A stretch of DNA of 64,000 bases from Filobasidium wieringae (lineage: Eukaryota > Basidiomycota > Tremellomycetes > Filobasidiales > Filobasidiaceae): NCBI GenBank assembly GCA_001600055.1, contig BCIV01000003.1:377162-441161 (forward strand), given 5' to 3'. The notes below the pieces were generated by a model. It had not been told where the DNA came from, ran no database searches, and saw only the letters and a list, made by a program, of their open reading frames with translations. Made by a program: the position numbers and the translations under genes. Positions 24,803-36,635 of this stretch are shown one piece after another; the first letter of the stretch is position 1, and every line of letters begins with the position of its first letter.

Positions 24803-26130
24803 TTTTTCGAAGAGGATGGAATCGGGTATGAGATGAGGTGAAGCGGGGTTGGGCAGAGGAGAAATGAGGGAGATGTCGTGGTTAAGAGATTAGGTGAAGG
24901 GGTATCGGTGAAAGAGAGGTCGGTGCCGAGTCGAGGTAGAATGAAGGTGAAATGGACGAGTCAGATGAAGAAGGAAACAAGAAGGAAAGTCGAAAGAGCC
25001 GTATCGAACCTCTTATTAATATTGAAAAGCTCTTTGGCAAGATCCATCTTGATCAGCTAGCCGTAGCTACTGCTCTCTCCTTATATACGATCTCTCCTCT
25101 CCCGCGAGTTGACGAGTAGCGGATTGATGAGAAGCAGATTGACAAGATCTTGCTGATTGCTGACTAGCTCCCGCCCGGTGTGTTTTGTGTGAGTGAGATG
25201 GAGAGCGAGCCCTGATCGGAGCCCACGTCGCACGTCGAGAGCGGAAATGAGCAGGAATTTATTGATTGAATTCCTCGGATTGATGCGATTGAATTTTTCC
25301 TGCCTTGAACTGTAAAATGACGCTGCCGGTCCTGCCAGCTGCCTCGTTCGCTTAGAATGATAGAGTGGAATGACAAGATTTGATCACGGGGATATTGTCG
25401 TTTCAGGCTGGTGGACAGTCTTCCGATAGATCGGACAGAGTTCGTAGTTGTGAGAAAACGGATGAGATCCGATACGTTGATACGGGCTGTCCTCTGCGGT
25501 GGTACCACACAGCTCGAGCTAGAGGGTCAAAGGGAGGAGGTCACCGATTGAAAGGATACCGATGAGACCTTTCGAAGCTGTGTTCTCGCTGTTGATCGTT
25601 TCGATCAGAGACAAAGGAGGAATGTGGTGTATGTGGTGTCTAGAGTTGTCCGTTTCAGTTGCCCTGCCTCGCCCTCGTGCCGTGTATCAGAGTGGCCTCT
25701 CTGGATATAAACGGAACCATGTTCCTTTCTATTGTCTCACAATGTCCGTGATGGCTGAACGCTGACTGATCCGAATGGGTCTAACCAACTTTTGATCGTG
25801 TTTCATCATTTCTGATCTTCAAAAGGTTGATTGTTCTCTCTAGCTCTCATCATCGGAAGTTGAAGGCGGATGCAGATCCGGCGGCCGTTCCGATCGGTTT
25901 ACCTAATACTCGTTCGGAGCCGACGTGGATGCAAGGTCAAGCGAGCAAGCGACCTCTCGGGAACAGCTCTCAATGATATCGAGCATGATGTCCTTCTCTT
26001 CCGATTTTATCGCCGTCATCAACAGAATACGGCCACTACCGCTTGGATTTCCATCAGACAGGCTTTAGTCCAAAACAAACACAAAACAAACCACCATTTA
26101 AACCGCGTAGATCCATAGCGAAGCATCATC
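24803..26130. promoter_or_regulatory. Divergent promoter region of IRA1 and SRP9
   Basis: About 1.3 kb without a supported gene. A minus-strand TATATAAGG sits at about 25079-25087, roughly 280 bp upstream of the IRA1 start, and is a plausible TATA element. The segment just left of it is purine-rich on the plus strand and could be the IRA1 5' leader. Short open frames here have no other support. Confidence 0.45.
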
Positions 26131-26822
26131 ATGGTTTACCTAACGAGATGGGAGGATTTCGAGACGGTCAGTCCTCCTTTCCTTGCTCTCACATATCCTG
26201 CATAGAATAGTGGACTGATGAGAGCGTACTACACGCTGTTATTCCTAGGCTGCAATGGAGCTCTACAAAAGATCAGCAATCAAGGTAAGTGCTCTCAGTC
26301 TCTTCCTCTTGTCCGTACTAGACTCTCTCCATACGAGCTAGTCGAATTGGCAGACATCTGTGGTACCTAAGGATGAAGCTGATATCGAACCCTCCATGTT
26401 CTTAGACGAGATATTGCGTCAAATTCCGACCAAAGGATGGAGAGTTGATCCTCAAAATAACGGACAACTACAAAGTCTGTTCCTCCTCTTCCAACCCTTT
26501 CTATCGCTCCGAAAAACTGATCTTTTCCTTCGTCCTCACTCAGTGCATTAAATTCAAGACGAAATCATCCATCATTCTGAACCGATTCGAAGCTCTTAAC
26601 CTGCGACTACTCCTCTCCATGTCCGCTACCAAACCACAACAACCTTCCTCCTCCACAACCGCAGCCGTATCCACAGAACCTCCAGCAGGGCCGGCGGCAA
26701 CGACATCAGTACCGACAGGGGAGGGAAAGATGGAGGATACCGTCATGAAGGAACAAACCCCGGCCGAGGGTACGCCAGGGAAATCAACGGGTGGAAAGAA
26801 GAAGAAGAAGGGAAAGAAATGA
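26131..26822 (+). CDS. SRP9: Signal recognition particle subunit SRP9
   Basis: Binds the Alu domain of SRP RNA with SRP14 and takes part in elongation arrest during ER targeting. Four exons join cleanly: 26131-26166, 26249-26284, 26406-26474 and 26544-26822. The resulting N-terminus (MVYLTRWEDFETAAMELYKR) and the core TRYCVKFRPKDGELILKITD followed by CIKFKT match SRP9 throughout. A third intron runs straight from the donor at 26285 to the acceptor at 26405; the open stretch inside it is not coding. The core is about 65 residues. The rest of the 139-residue protein is a Ser/Thr/Ala/Pro-rich tail ending in a lysine run (KKKKKGKK). Such basic C-terminal extensions occur in fungal SRP9/Srp21 and may add RNA contacts. 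Confidence 0.93.
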
Positions 26823-27185
26823 ACGGGGTGTTCTATGGACAGGATTATTGGGGGGAGAAGATAGTTGTATTTATAAGTAATCGGATGCATCATTTACGTT
26901 TTTCTTGGGGCGATGAGTCGGGTTGGAGGAACGGGACGGAGAAGTCGAAGCTTGTCTGGCTGCCAATCTGGAACGTGGATCGTTGGGTCTAAGGTGCAAG
27001 GACATGGAGACTCCTTTGGTGGGGAATTGCACACATGCGGAGAGGGAGACAGATGCTGTGTGACTACTATAAAGACAAAGGTCAGCTCATAGCCTTGTCC
27101 ATCACAATCCAGTTGCCCTCAATCCGTTCCTTCAAGCTCTGAATGATCGGTACCAACCATACAGATATCAGATTCCTACTGAGCG
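26823..27185. other. Convergent spacer between SRP9 and the orphan gene
   Basis: This is the 3' flank of SRP9 (+) and of the minus-strand orphan gene. No further gene is seen. Confidence 0.4.
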
Positions 27186-27740
27186 TCACTGAACATGGGT
27201 GTCCTGGTCTTCCCCATCGGACATCTGGTCTTCATCACCATTGTTATGACGCTGCGATCTTGGCTGACAGGAGATCGAAGGTAAGGAAGAGGGATGAAGG
27301 TTGAAGTCCCCAATATCGCTGCAGATAGTGTTGACAATAATGGCGATTTGGTCCGGAAGCTGAATAAGTTTGTGACAGCGTTGCATTATCGCCCAGTGCG
27401 TAGCGTTTCTTCCCAAATCAGGACGAGGTTGAAACTGCTCAACCTGAACCTATTCCATCCGGTTGGATGACCAAGCACCTTTCCGCATGTTACCTGCCTC
27501 TTTTCACTGAGAATCCAACTTCCTTCTGCGGTACGGGAAGCGGTCGCATTGGATTTCGAGAAAGGCCGTAGGGTATTCGATTCGGTTGAATCGACAACCG
27601 CCAGGCAACGGGATCGCATCAGAATCTCGCCATTCTGCATGTCCATTCAGGAGGTTGTTCAAGATCCCAAGCAACTGCGTTTCGATTCCACATACGGTCA
27701 GACCGATACAAAACGGACATAAGGACAGAGATCTACCCAT
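27186..27740 (-). CDS. Unrecognised small protein, three exons
   Basis: I do not recognise the product. Three minus-strand exons join in phase 0: 27740-27696, 27634-27494 and 27443-27186, with consensus GTATGT and GTAACA donors and CAG acceptors; the second intron is 50 nt. The predicted 147 residues start MGRSLSLCPFCIGLTNGEIL, with a CPFC pair that could be half of a zinc knuckle (no second pair is obvious). The centre is QPRPDLGRNATHWAIMQRCH followed by an apparently helical KLIQLPDQIAIIVNTICSDI, and the C-terminus is acidic (DEDQMSDGEDQDTHVQ). The first exon is the least certain; the true start could be further upstream. The phase-consistent splicing and the conserved-looking central block are the reason to call it. 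Confidence 0.45.
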
Positions 27741-30091
27741 TGTACCAGCTAGGTTGACTCAACGAGGATCAATGTCGTGTTACAGTGTACGATTCGCAGC
27801 GGCTGACTTCCTAAGCTACCTCAAGCATCGCAGGACGTCTGAAGACCTTTAACGCACCTTCAGCTCTTACCCCGATCCACTAGCGAGTCTTTCCGAAGAT
27901 CCACGTACGAACCTACATCGTACCGGGCTGGGCGAACATTTCTCACTGGCAGCACTCAAAAAGATAATAGCGGTATGACAGAGGAGCGGTGCTTATCATA
28001 CACAAGCCACACTAGACAAGAGTCTCTCCATCACCTCCTGAGGATGAAGAAGCATACAGAGTTGGATGATGCCTATGCGTTTCACAATTCGGCATTCCAT
28101 CCCCTCGACGGAAAGGTTGATCCAAAGACGCCAACCAATCCAAAACTGAAAGACACCCCACCCACAAATATGCTGCTCATCTGCAGTACAGGTATTGTGC
28201 ACCGCCCCAAAGAGAAAAGGTCTAACCGAGTGTATAATCCCTCTCGGGTCACGCTCATGGATGCAGAGCTAGCGATCGATACTGTGGGCCCAAAACGTCG
28301 CACCCCACCTCGCTCCTCGCTTCCCGAGATCCGCCCGACCCTCAACCTGAAACGCGCGTCTTTCGGACCCGACACCGCCCCTTCCCGATCGACACGCTCT
28401 GCCAGCTGCCAGAACACCTAAGCGACGTGATCCCGAACTCTAAAAGATAAAGATGGATAGGGGGAGGACGAGTGAGCGAGTGAGCGATTGATCCGTCCCC
28501 TCTCGATCCGCGATCCGCCATCCGTGTCTTCCCGTAGGTCTCCCGTAGGAGAAGGATATATTGCCGTTCGCGGGAGATCAGGGGGACCTGACTCGACCTA
28601 GGTTTTTTGAGGGGTATCAGGTGATGATAAGGGTTATTGTCGGGATGCAGTGATCAATGATCAGTGATCGGTGATGCAGGTAGACGAGGGGGGTTGATCG
28701 AGGTCGAGTAGGAGAAGGGACGGAGGGAGAGGTGGTGGATGGACTTTCAATCGTGCTCGGTTTCCATGACTACTACTCTAGCAAACCTCCGGGTTTACCT
28801 CGCCTTGAGCCTCGTGTTGAGAGATGACCAGTCGTCTTCGTCTTCGGGCAGGAGGACGATCAAACTAGATGAAGGAAGTGTTCAACGAAATTCCCCCGTT
28901 TCAAAGTCATCGGGGAGAAAACAAGGGGCAAGGTAGCGAGAAGAGAGAAGAGAGAAGGGAGAAGGGAGCGGGCGAGCAGAGCAGGAGTCGGGGGGGTTGA
29001 TTTTGATGGATCATAGATCTTTTTTCGTTACGCAGTGGGGACGGACGGGATGATGATGATCGTGCGATGATGATGGGATCATGGCGGGAGAGTGGAAAAA
29101 GGTATATAAGGAAGGGATGTTTTGCTTGATCTTGGTTCGGACTTGCGTTCATGCGATCACCACCCGTTTGATAACAATACCATCTCAAGTATCTTGAACG
29201 ATCTACGACCCCGACGACACCCCTTTCCATCGTTATTACGACCCGACCTAAAGCTTGTTATAATCTTCCGAACGAAACCACGCGAACGAGATTATACTTC
29301 CGATCGATAACTCCGATCCCGACTGATTCGTATCGAAATCCAAGGAAGGGGGAATCATAATTGAAAGACCGAGATACCGAGCGACCGAGGCACACGACTG
29401 GCGCGACTGGCGATTGATCTGCGACATCCTTTGTGAGTATCCGTCGTTCTTGGACACAGCTTTCCCTGCTCGATCGGAAATCGGGCATACGGGAGGTCAG
29501 GACCGGCCGGACCGAGTTGGAACCGCGATGAGATGGTTTCAGTTCGCGCGCTGATATGCGGGATCATTCGTCACTTGTCACTTGTAGCTGCTCGTAGGCC
29601 TCGGAGGGGACGAGGACCATCGATAACCGTGTGAGTCCTAGACATCTGCTCGATGGAAAGCTGTGTAGAAGATCATGGCTTGCGAGTGAGCGAGTGAACG
29701 GTCGGGTGGGTGGTAACTAACCCTGAATTGATGGATCGACAGTACCATCTGAATCAGAATCCGAGCGACGCGAGGTAGATCAGCGGTCCGTGCACCTGAA
29801 ACGCGTTCTGTAACACGGGGAGGGATAGCGCAAATCCTGTATTTCTAGAGTGAACACAGCCTTGGAATAGAAGGAAAGAAGGAGAAGGAGAGATCGAGAT
29901 CGAGCGAGCGAGCGGAGAATAAGGATGATGGATCTCTGTGATGTGTGAGTCATCAGTCTCGCCCTGTGCACTCTGCGCTCTGCACGACTCGTTCGATATC
30001 GTTTCTTTCCTCTTTCGTCGTTCGCACTCTGCGACTTGGCGACTTGCTGCTGAGCGATCTGATACATAAACACTCGAACCTTATCTCCGAA
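27741..30091. promoter_or_regulatory. Long region without a confident gene, upstream of the methyltransferase
   Basis: About 2.3 kb. A plus-strand TATATAA at about 29103-29109 is followed by a pyrimidine/A-rich stretch resembling a transcription start and 5' leader. Several good donor-like sites (GTGAGT near 29432 and 29631) suggest leader introns. Purine-rich tracts fill 28690-29000, and a short GATCAGTGATC-type repeat lies near 28650-28680. An open frame at 27975-28421 (+) lacks other support. Confidence 0.4.
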
Positions 30092-31803
30092 ATGCTGACC
30101 GCTGCTGCTGCTGCTCACTCTCGTCTTGCTACTGAACATCGACATCGACAACCACAACACGTCATCAATATCACAATCCACCCTGGACATTCCACATTCT
30201 CACCATACGAACCACCCAACACACAACTCTACTCCCAATCCATTCCCACCTCATTCGTGACCGTAACCCCTTCTCCGCCTTCCCATACCGAACCCCTCCC
30301 CGCTTTCCCTCTCCCACCTTCATCCGCTGACCCCCTCGTCGAACCCCTAATCAAACCGATGCCTTCCGACTTTGCATTCTTCCCATCCCCCTATGTGAAA
30401 TCCTACCTCCAACTCCCTGACCTCGCTGCCGAGCACTCCAGACAAGTTTCCCTACATTACGCTCTGAAACACCTATCGGCTCATACCGGGGTAGACGTCT
30501 GGGGCAGGATCAAGGGTCATCTGGCTACCGTACATGCCGAGGGGAGACGATCCAGTGTGCTCGATCTGGGTTGTGGAACCGGAATATTCTCTTACGAGCT
30601 TGGGATGGAGGAAGAGTAGGTTCTGAACTTTGAAGGGGAGAATCCCGATTGCTGATCTTTTTCCTCGACGATTCGATCTTCAGGTACGCGGACGTGATCG
30701 GCGTAGAGTGAGTCCCCACGAACCCACCTTCCCGACCTCTCACATCCATCCTCACCCATTTTAAATCATCAGCATCGACCTGACTCAAGTCGGATCCAGC
30801 GTAGAATCAGAAACACCTTATAACAACGTCGATTTCACCCCCCTGGACATAACCCAGCCATTACCCTACGCCTCGGCTTCCTTCGACTGCGTCCATATTC
30901 GGAACCTAGCTCCGTTCGTCCCGCAGTACCTGCAGCTCGTGGAGAGATGTGCGAGGATACTTCGACCAGGTGGGTTGTTGGTCGTCACCGAGTTGGAACA
31001 CTTTTATGTAGGTCCCGCCCGGTTCATCGCTCCGAGGGAAAGAGGCGGTGTACTTAGTGATGATATTCGGGACAGCACTCTGCCGCTCCAGGATACGTAC
31101 CGGCAGCTTGTTTAAGAACATGGCAGACCGCACTGAGGTGAGGGTTCGAAGTGCAATACCAGTCGAATCATTTCAACTGACGAGTATCTGGGATTGATCT
31201 TCAGAGAGGCACTTCGAGGACGTTCAGGTACGATCGTCAACATCGAATCGCACTTACACCCTCCCATTGATCCTTCTCGTTACTCCCAGTTGACCCTGAT
31301 GTCCCATCACGATTACGCCTGATAGTCTCGAACAGTGGGGTTTTGTAAGTCCGAACCCTGTGCCTGGCGAGTGTATTATCTGCTTGACCGTGATTTCCCC
31401 ACAACGATGATTAGCGAGTCGGACATGATGGTGGAGGAACTTGGGATACCGACCGGAGGAGCTCATGTAGCAGCCGGTATGTCCATCGGATTGCGGAGCG
31501 AGGCGCTATGCAGGGTTAAAGACTTCTTGTCCCCCCCCCCTCCCCCCTTAGACCACTTTGATCCGGATATGATCGCGGCGTCCTTTGAAACGCTACAGCC
31601 CATCTTGTTGGAACATGGTTACGGGAAGGACGATATAGATCAACTCAACAGCGACTGTGTCGTCGAGGTGAGTTCGCAACGCGGACCAGTGGTGTATCCC
31701 AGACCCGGCAAATCTGATCCATCTCGTTCGATAGCTTACCGAAGTCGATAATCGATATTTCCAACGGTCCACGACCATATGCGCAACGAAATTACGATAC
31801 TAG
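30092..31803 (+). CDS. SAM-dependent methyltransferase (class I, UbiE-like motifs)
   Basis: Contains a Rossmann-type methyltransferase domain. Motif I is VLDLGCGTGIFSYEL, the acidic end of strand 2 is GVDIDLTQ, the post-I region is PLPYASASFDCVHIRNLA, and LRPGGLLVVTELE closes the SAM fold. Exon joins that keep the frame include donors near 30617, 30709, 31009, 31134, 31210 and 31346, and a final join after 31666 giving LTEVDNRYFQRSTTICATK to a TAG at 31801. A Pro/Ser-rich N-terminus of about 90 residues precedes the domain. The preceding GTG-initiated extension is rejected in favour of the first ATG at 30092. The architecture resembles fungal small-molecule methyltransferases. The substrate is unknown. 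Confidence 0.8.
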
Positions 31804-32195
<392 letters not shown>

Positions 32196-32220
32196 GTGAC
32201 TAGTATGTACACCCACCTCT

Positions 32221-33472
32221 TTAAAAGGTTATTTTGTGACGTTTGCCTTCCAGTATCCCTTCTTCCGCTACCTGACCGGGCTCGGACCAGTGGAGTACCG
32301 CTCGTTGGTTCGGTCGTCGTCCACCGGGAACGTCCACCGTCAGAGTCAACATCTCGTACGCTTCCGTCTCTGGATTTCGGAAAAAGTCCACCCTGCCTTC
32401 AGCCGATTTGTAGGTTCCTGCGGGTGGGAGGTTCTTTTTCGGTGTACCCATCGTTTGAGTTCGTGGCAAGGAAGGTCGTAACGCTCCAAAGAGGGAAGAG
32501 AACCATCCTTGTTCTTCCTGCGGTTTGACGGTCGTCGTGACCGATCGTTCTCCTTCGTTCACTACGGTCTGTCCCTCCAAGCTATCCGAGCCCATCTCCC
32601 TCACAGCTTGTTTCACCCAGATCTTGCTTTCCCTCCATCTCGCTTTCAACCATCCGGTCGTCGTATTGGGCTCGTCTAGACCTCGACCGTGGATCCAGAA
32701 TCGCATGATCAGGTGATCGTTTCCAGTCTCTGGATTACGGACCACTTGGCTTTGGACAGGCGAAGATCTTCGGCTCGAGGTGGGGGAAGGAAGGTGAGTG
32801 AATGCGTAGGGGCGGAGTAGATGAAGGTCCATCTGTAGTCAAGATTGATGAGCAGCGTAGAGGTCTGGCGAAGCAGGGGTCATACTTACGACCTCGCTGT
32901 CTTCGACCATGTCGATGGCCTCGTTGAGTAGAACCGTAGGACTGTTTCTCGAGAACAACTCTGTGCTGAGAGTGTATGCTAATACCACGAACAGAGCTCC
33001 ACCGAAGAGTACGACCTGTAAACCGACGGACCTTTCAGTTGGATACACCTTGACCTCCTCGACTATACTTACAGTCAAATTACCCGTCTGAGCCGTACTC
33101 CTAACAACTTGAAGAGGATCAGGAATATCAGCTTCTCAGACGCTCAACCAAACCCCGCCTGTACTCACTCTTTCCACCGATATCTAAATCCTTCCAAGGT
33201 GCCCATTTCTTGGCCTGCACGCTTCCGCCCACTCCCATAGGAAACGGACCTATCCTCTCCGGTCCGAATTTCGACTTTGACGAGGCTGAAGCATTTCCCT
33301 CGCCCTGCAGCTTCTCACCAAGATCTGGTCGTTGAGATGACGTCTCTTGAGTGGCATAATATCGGAAAGATGTTCTCAAGGCGGGTTGGATCCGTCTAGC
33401 AGTGTGTTTTTGAGCCGGAACAGACAGCTTGACCAGGTATCGACCAGCGGATAGTGGTTGGAGGGTTTGCAT
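32221..33472 (-). CDS. TIM21: Mitochondrial import inner-membrane protein Tim21
   Basis: Component of the TIM23 presequence translocase that contacts Tom22 and couples to the respiratory chain. The chosen ATG (33472) opens a basic, Arg/Ser-rich presequence-like N-terminus (HTARRIQPALRTSFRYY) expected of a matrix-targeted precursor. A single membrane helix follows (VVLFGGALFVVLAYTLSTEL), then the intermembrane-space domain with the Tim21 blocks RRSSPVQSQVVRNPETG and HLIMRFWIHGRG. Introns were placed near 33165-33129, 33070-33024 and 32882-32833. The C-terminal part (WFSSLFGALRPSLP onward) carries a basic ending. About 350 residues, longer than yeast Tim21 (239) because of extra N-terminal and loop sequence. 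Confidence 0.92.
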
Positions 33473-33590
33473 CGTATAGTAGACGGTGCGATGGATATTC
33501 CAGTTCGATCGCAAAAAGAAAGTCGAAATTCAAAGCGATTCAAGTAGAGTCGATTGAATTACTCATCAGACAGGCGTGCAAATGCAGGGC

Positions 33591-33595
33591 AAAAA
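33591..33595 (-). terminator. RNA polymerase III T-run after tRNA-Glu
   Basis: Five T residues on the minus strand, four bases past the tRNA-Glu discriminator base. Confidence 0.7.
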
Positions 33596-33599
33596 GGAG

Positions 33600-33695
33600 C
33601 TTCCTACCGGGGAATCGAACCCCGCCCCCGCCCGACCACATTTCCTCACGAAAATCAATGAAAGGGGCGTATCCTAGCCGATAGACGAGTAAGAA
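33600..33695 (-). tRNA. tRNA-Glu (anticodon TTC) with a 24-nt intron
   Basis: The minus strand pairs TTCTTAC with GTAGGAA (acceptor, discriminator G). It has anticodon stem CGCCC with GGGCG, and T arm CGGGG-TTCGATT-CCCCG. The anticodon loop CTTTCA gives TTC, and 24 nt lie between positions 37 and 38. Mature length is 72 nt. It lies about 130 bp upstream of the TIM21 start codon on the same strand. Confidence 0.93.
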
Positions 33696-34103
33696 TACTA
33701 TAAAGTTGGGGCGTGTGAAGCAAAATATATTAAAATTTCACGCGTACATACCGCCACGGCTAGCCTGAAACATGCTCCTTCTTCGCGTTTCAAGGGTGTT
33801 TAGCTCCCCGCGTTTACCCCTGACGGAATCCTTAATGGCCCTCGATTCTCGATGCGATCTTCCATCCCTTTTCCAGAATGTTTCAGGGAGAATGTGGTGT
33901 ATCCGATCAGTATATAATATATAGGACAGGCACAGGTTCTACCTCCATGTGATCAAGAGCTTCCTACTCTCCTCTATCGCAATCACGACTTGGCTGTGCC
34001 AACATCGCCCTTCGACAATAGCTTCATCAACGTTCGCGTTTAAACTGCCACACTCATTAAGACAGCTTCCACAGCCAACACAGACACTACTCTATTTAAC
34101 AAT
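33696..34103. promoter_or_regulatory. Promoter region of the thaumatin-like gene
   Basis: No gene. An AT-rich TATATAATATATAGG at about 33911-33925 is a strong TATA candidate, 180-190 bp upstream of the start codon. Confidence 0.5.
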
Positions 34104-36061
34104 ATGCTCAACATCGTCAAGCTAGCGCAGGTCGCTGTCATCGTGGCGTCAGCTCAAAACGCTCTCGCGATCAAGATCCATGTCGTCAATGACTGTTCCT
34201 TCGACCTCAAGTAAGAATTACTCCTTGACGACGTGCTAAGTGTCGATAACAAGCTGACCTTTGCATTTGGCCCATCAGCGTTGCATCTGCCAGCGGTCTT
34301 GGTAGGCATATCCAGCCTTTGACTGCAGGGTCCCCGAGTCTAATCCATATCAAACCTCATTTGTAGTCGTAGGAGCGCATGTCTCCGTCCCAGGAAACGG
34401 TGGAACTCACAAGAACTTTGTCACCGATGACATCTGGACCGCTGGTCGAGTCTGGGGTTTCAAGGAGGCTGTCACTAGTGAGAACGTGAAACCCGAGGTA
34501 TCTGGTGTGACCGTAAGTCTCAACCGGTTCTATTGGAGCTGGATACTTGGTTGAACACCTCGTGGTTCGATATCGAATAGCTCGCAGAGTTTACGTCAGG
34601 GACGGACATGGATTCCTGGGATGTATCTTTAGTCTCTGGTAAGTTTGCCAGTATCGATTCTGGCAATAAGGAAGTGGTTTGATCGTCTGATCATCGGTAT
34701 CGTCTACCAGGGTTCAATCTACCGTAAGTGACATCTTATGCTTACCGCGTGTAGACTGCTTATACACATCCATGTACCTAATAGTATGAGCATCGATACC
34801 GAGAAGCCTTGGTCCAAGGATCCAAACTGGGTTGGTAAGTATACACAAGGCCTTGACCAGGTTACGCCACATCAGCTGATCATGGTGACATCTATCAGCC
34901 GAATGTGCTCATGACTTTCTTACCGATTGTCCAGCCGATTTGTTGTCCTCTGACGGAAGTGAGTTCATCTCGGTTCGAGTTGTTTTTCTGTTGAACGCTG
35001 CTAGATCTGACACGTTCAATTGTTTTAGAGGTCTGTCAAGCAGCAGCGTTTGCTAAAGTCACTTTGAACGGTTAGCAGGACTCGCGCAAGCAGACTTACT
35101 AAGCCCTATCTGATCCGACGTTTCTACAGGGCTGCCTTTGGAGTCTGTCAGTTGTCAAGGTGCATATGCCAGTTCCAACGATCCTGCCAAGTGGGGTGAA
35201 GAAAACTGTCCCTCCAGTAACATTCCCGTCAGTGTATCGCGCTTGACTGCGATCGAGTTCGGTCCGCTGACTCCCAGTGATACTTCCTTAGCACTACGCC
35301 GAAATGAAGGCCAAATGTCCGAACAGTTACATCTACCCCGAGGACAATCGACCTTCTGATTCTCAGACCGCCAATGGGTAAGCAAAGTTGTACAAGTAGC
35401 CACCACATATAGTTAGCTTACGCCTCTGTAATTCAATAGGGACACCGGAAAGGGAGAGGTCGGAGAGTAGGTCTCGATCTTTTTCTAAACCTCATCATTA
35501 ACCATGATTGATGATCACGACCAATTTGATAGCTTTACGGTCCGCTTCTGCCCTAAAGGGAACAGCGTATCCGGTGGAGGCGCGTCCTCCAGCGTTCGTT
35601 CCAGCTCAACCTCTCCGGCAGCGTCTGCAACCAAGGCGAAGTCTACATCCCCTCAAGCTTCTCCTACCAGCATCTTCCAGACCGTTCAGTCTACTGCTTC
35701 TGTTCGATCTGCCTCCGCAACTCGAGCTTCATCGGACGATACTCCGTCCCGTCCCACTGAACAGGCTGCAGCGATCATTGCGCCTGACGCGAGCTCCATC
35801 GCGCCCGCCACTAAGGCTGCGGTTGCCACTGAAGCGTCTCAGGCAGAGAGCGCACAGCCCACAGTAAGTCATGTCAGCGGGGGTTTCGGAACACAGCTCA
35901 AACCTTCGTTGTTGCTATAGACCGCTCCGACTACCTCGCAAGGCGGTGGTTGGGGAAGGAAGCAGAAGGCTCCCTCATCTCAGGGATCCGAGACTCAACT
36001 GAACTACTTCAAACACAAGCTAGCTGTCAAGCCTTCTTCAGCCTGTCGTCACAAGGCCTAG
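34104..36061 (+). CDS. Secreted thaumatin-like (PR-5 family) protein with Ser/Thr-rich tail
   Basis: A signal peptide (MLNIVKLAQVAVIVASAQNALA) is followed by a thaumatin-fold domain. It shows the N-terminal strand IKIHVVNDCSFDLNVASASG, VSVPGNGGTHKNF, the central FNLPMSIDTEK (the position of the family acidic cleft strand), several paired Cys (ECAHDFLTDCP, SVSCQGAYASS, EENCPSSN) and the C-terminal signature HYAEMKAKCPNSYIYPEDNR. It is built from about eleven small exons, all closing in frame (first exon 34104-34210, last from about 35921). After VRFCPKGNS comes a Ser/Ala/Thr-rich, probably O-glycosylated stretch of about 120 residues and a short basic end; I see no GPI signal. Fungal members act on cell-wall glucans or are of unknown function. 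Confidence 0.88.
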
Positions 36062-36635
36062 GAGCAGTAGACTACCTATGGAGCGAGTCATCTGATGACC
36101 GGGACATGTATTACAAAGGTCTTGCTTTTTTGTGGGACCGGAGGATACAACTGTTCTAATACTGTTTTGACCTGATTTATCAATGCTTTCATGCCCAGAG
36201 CTGTGTCTCTGGTTTCAATTGAGTAATGATGAGAGCGAATGCGTCTTTGGTGGCTGTGCGACTGGGCTGACGCGCAGATCTGCTTGTGGTGGTGTAGGGT
36301 GATGCCTTTCGTTTGATGTTCTGCGATCAGGAGTATGATATTCGCTGTATCCGTTTCCAAGATGCGTGAGGCTCCGATCAACGCCGCTTCCCCTGGTTTC
36401 GCTTGTATGCAAGGGTTCGCGTTCTGAGGAGACGTAATGGTACGATTCGCGTGGATCGTTGTATCCTAAAGCGAGATTCAGCCATCTGGACAAAGACCGA
36501 GCGAATTGCTGACGTTGGACTCACTGCTCGATTGATAGTACCAGTTGTCTGCTTCTTCATTGACCTGAAGAATCAGCCGTTGCATTGTCAGGTCGTCTAA
36601 ACCTAAGGTATCCACGCCCAACGCCCATTCATCGT
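36062..36635. other. Convergent spacer between the thaumatin-like gene and IES1
   Basis: Holds the two 3' flanks. Open frames on both strands are short and unsupported. Confidence 0.4.

Noticed and set aside
26360..26405. Open stretch inside the third SRP9 intron as an extra exon
   Set aside because: Including it breaks the SRP9 core. Direct joining of 26284 to 26406 gives the expected KTRYCVKF sequence.
27975..28421. Plus-strand open frame of 148 codons
   Set aside because: It has an ATG but no recognisable domain, and both strands are open here because of base composition. Kept as intergenic.
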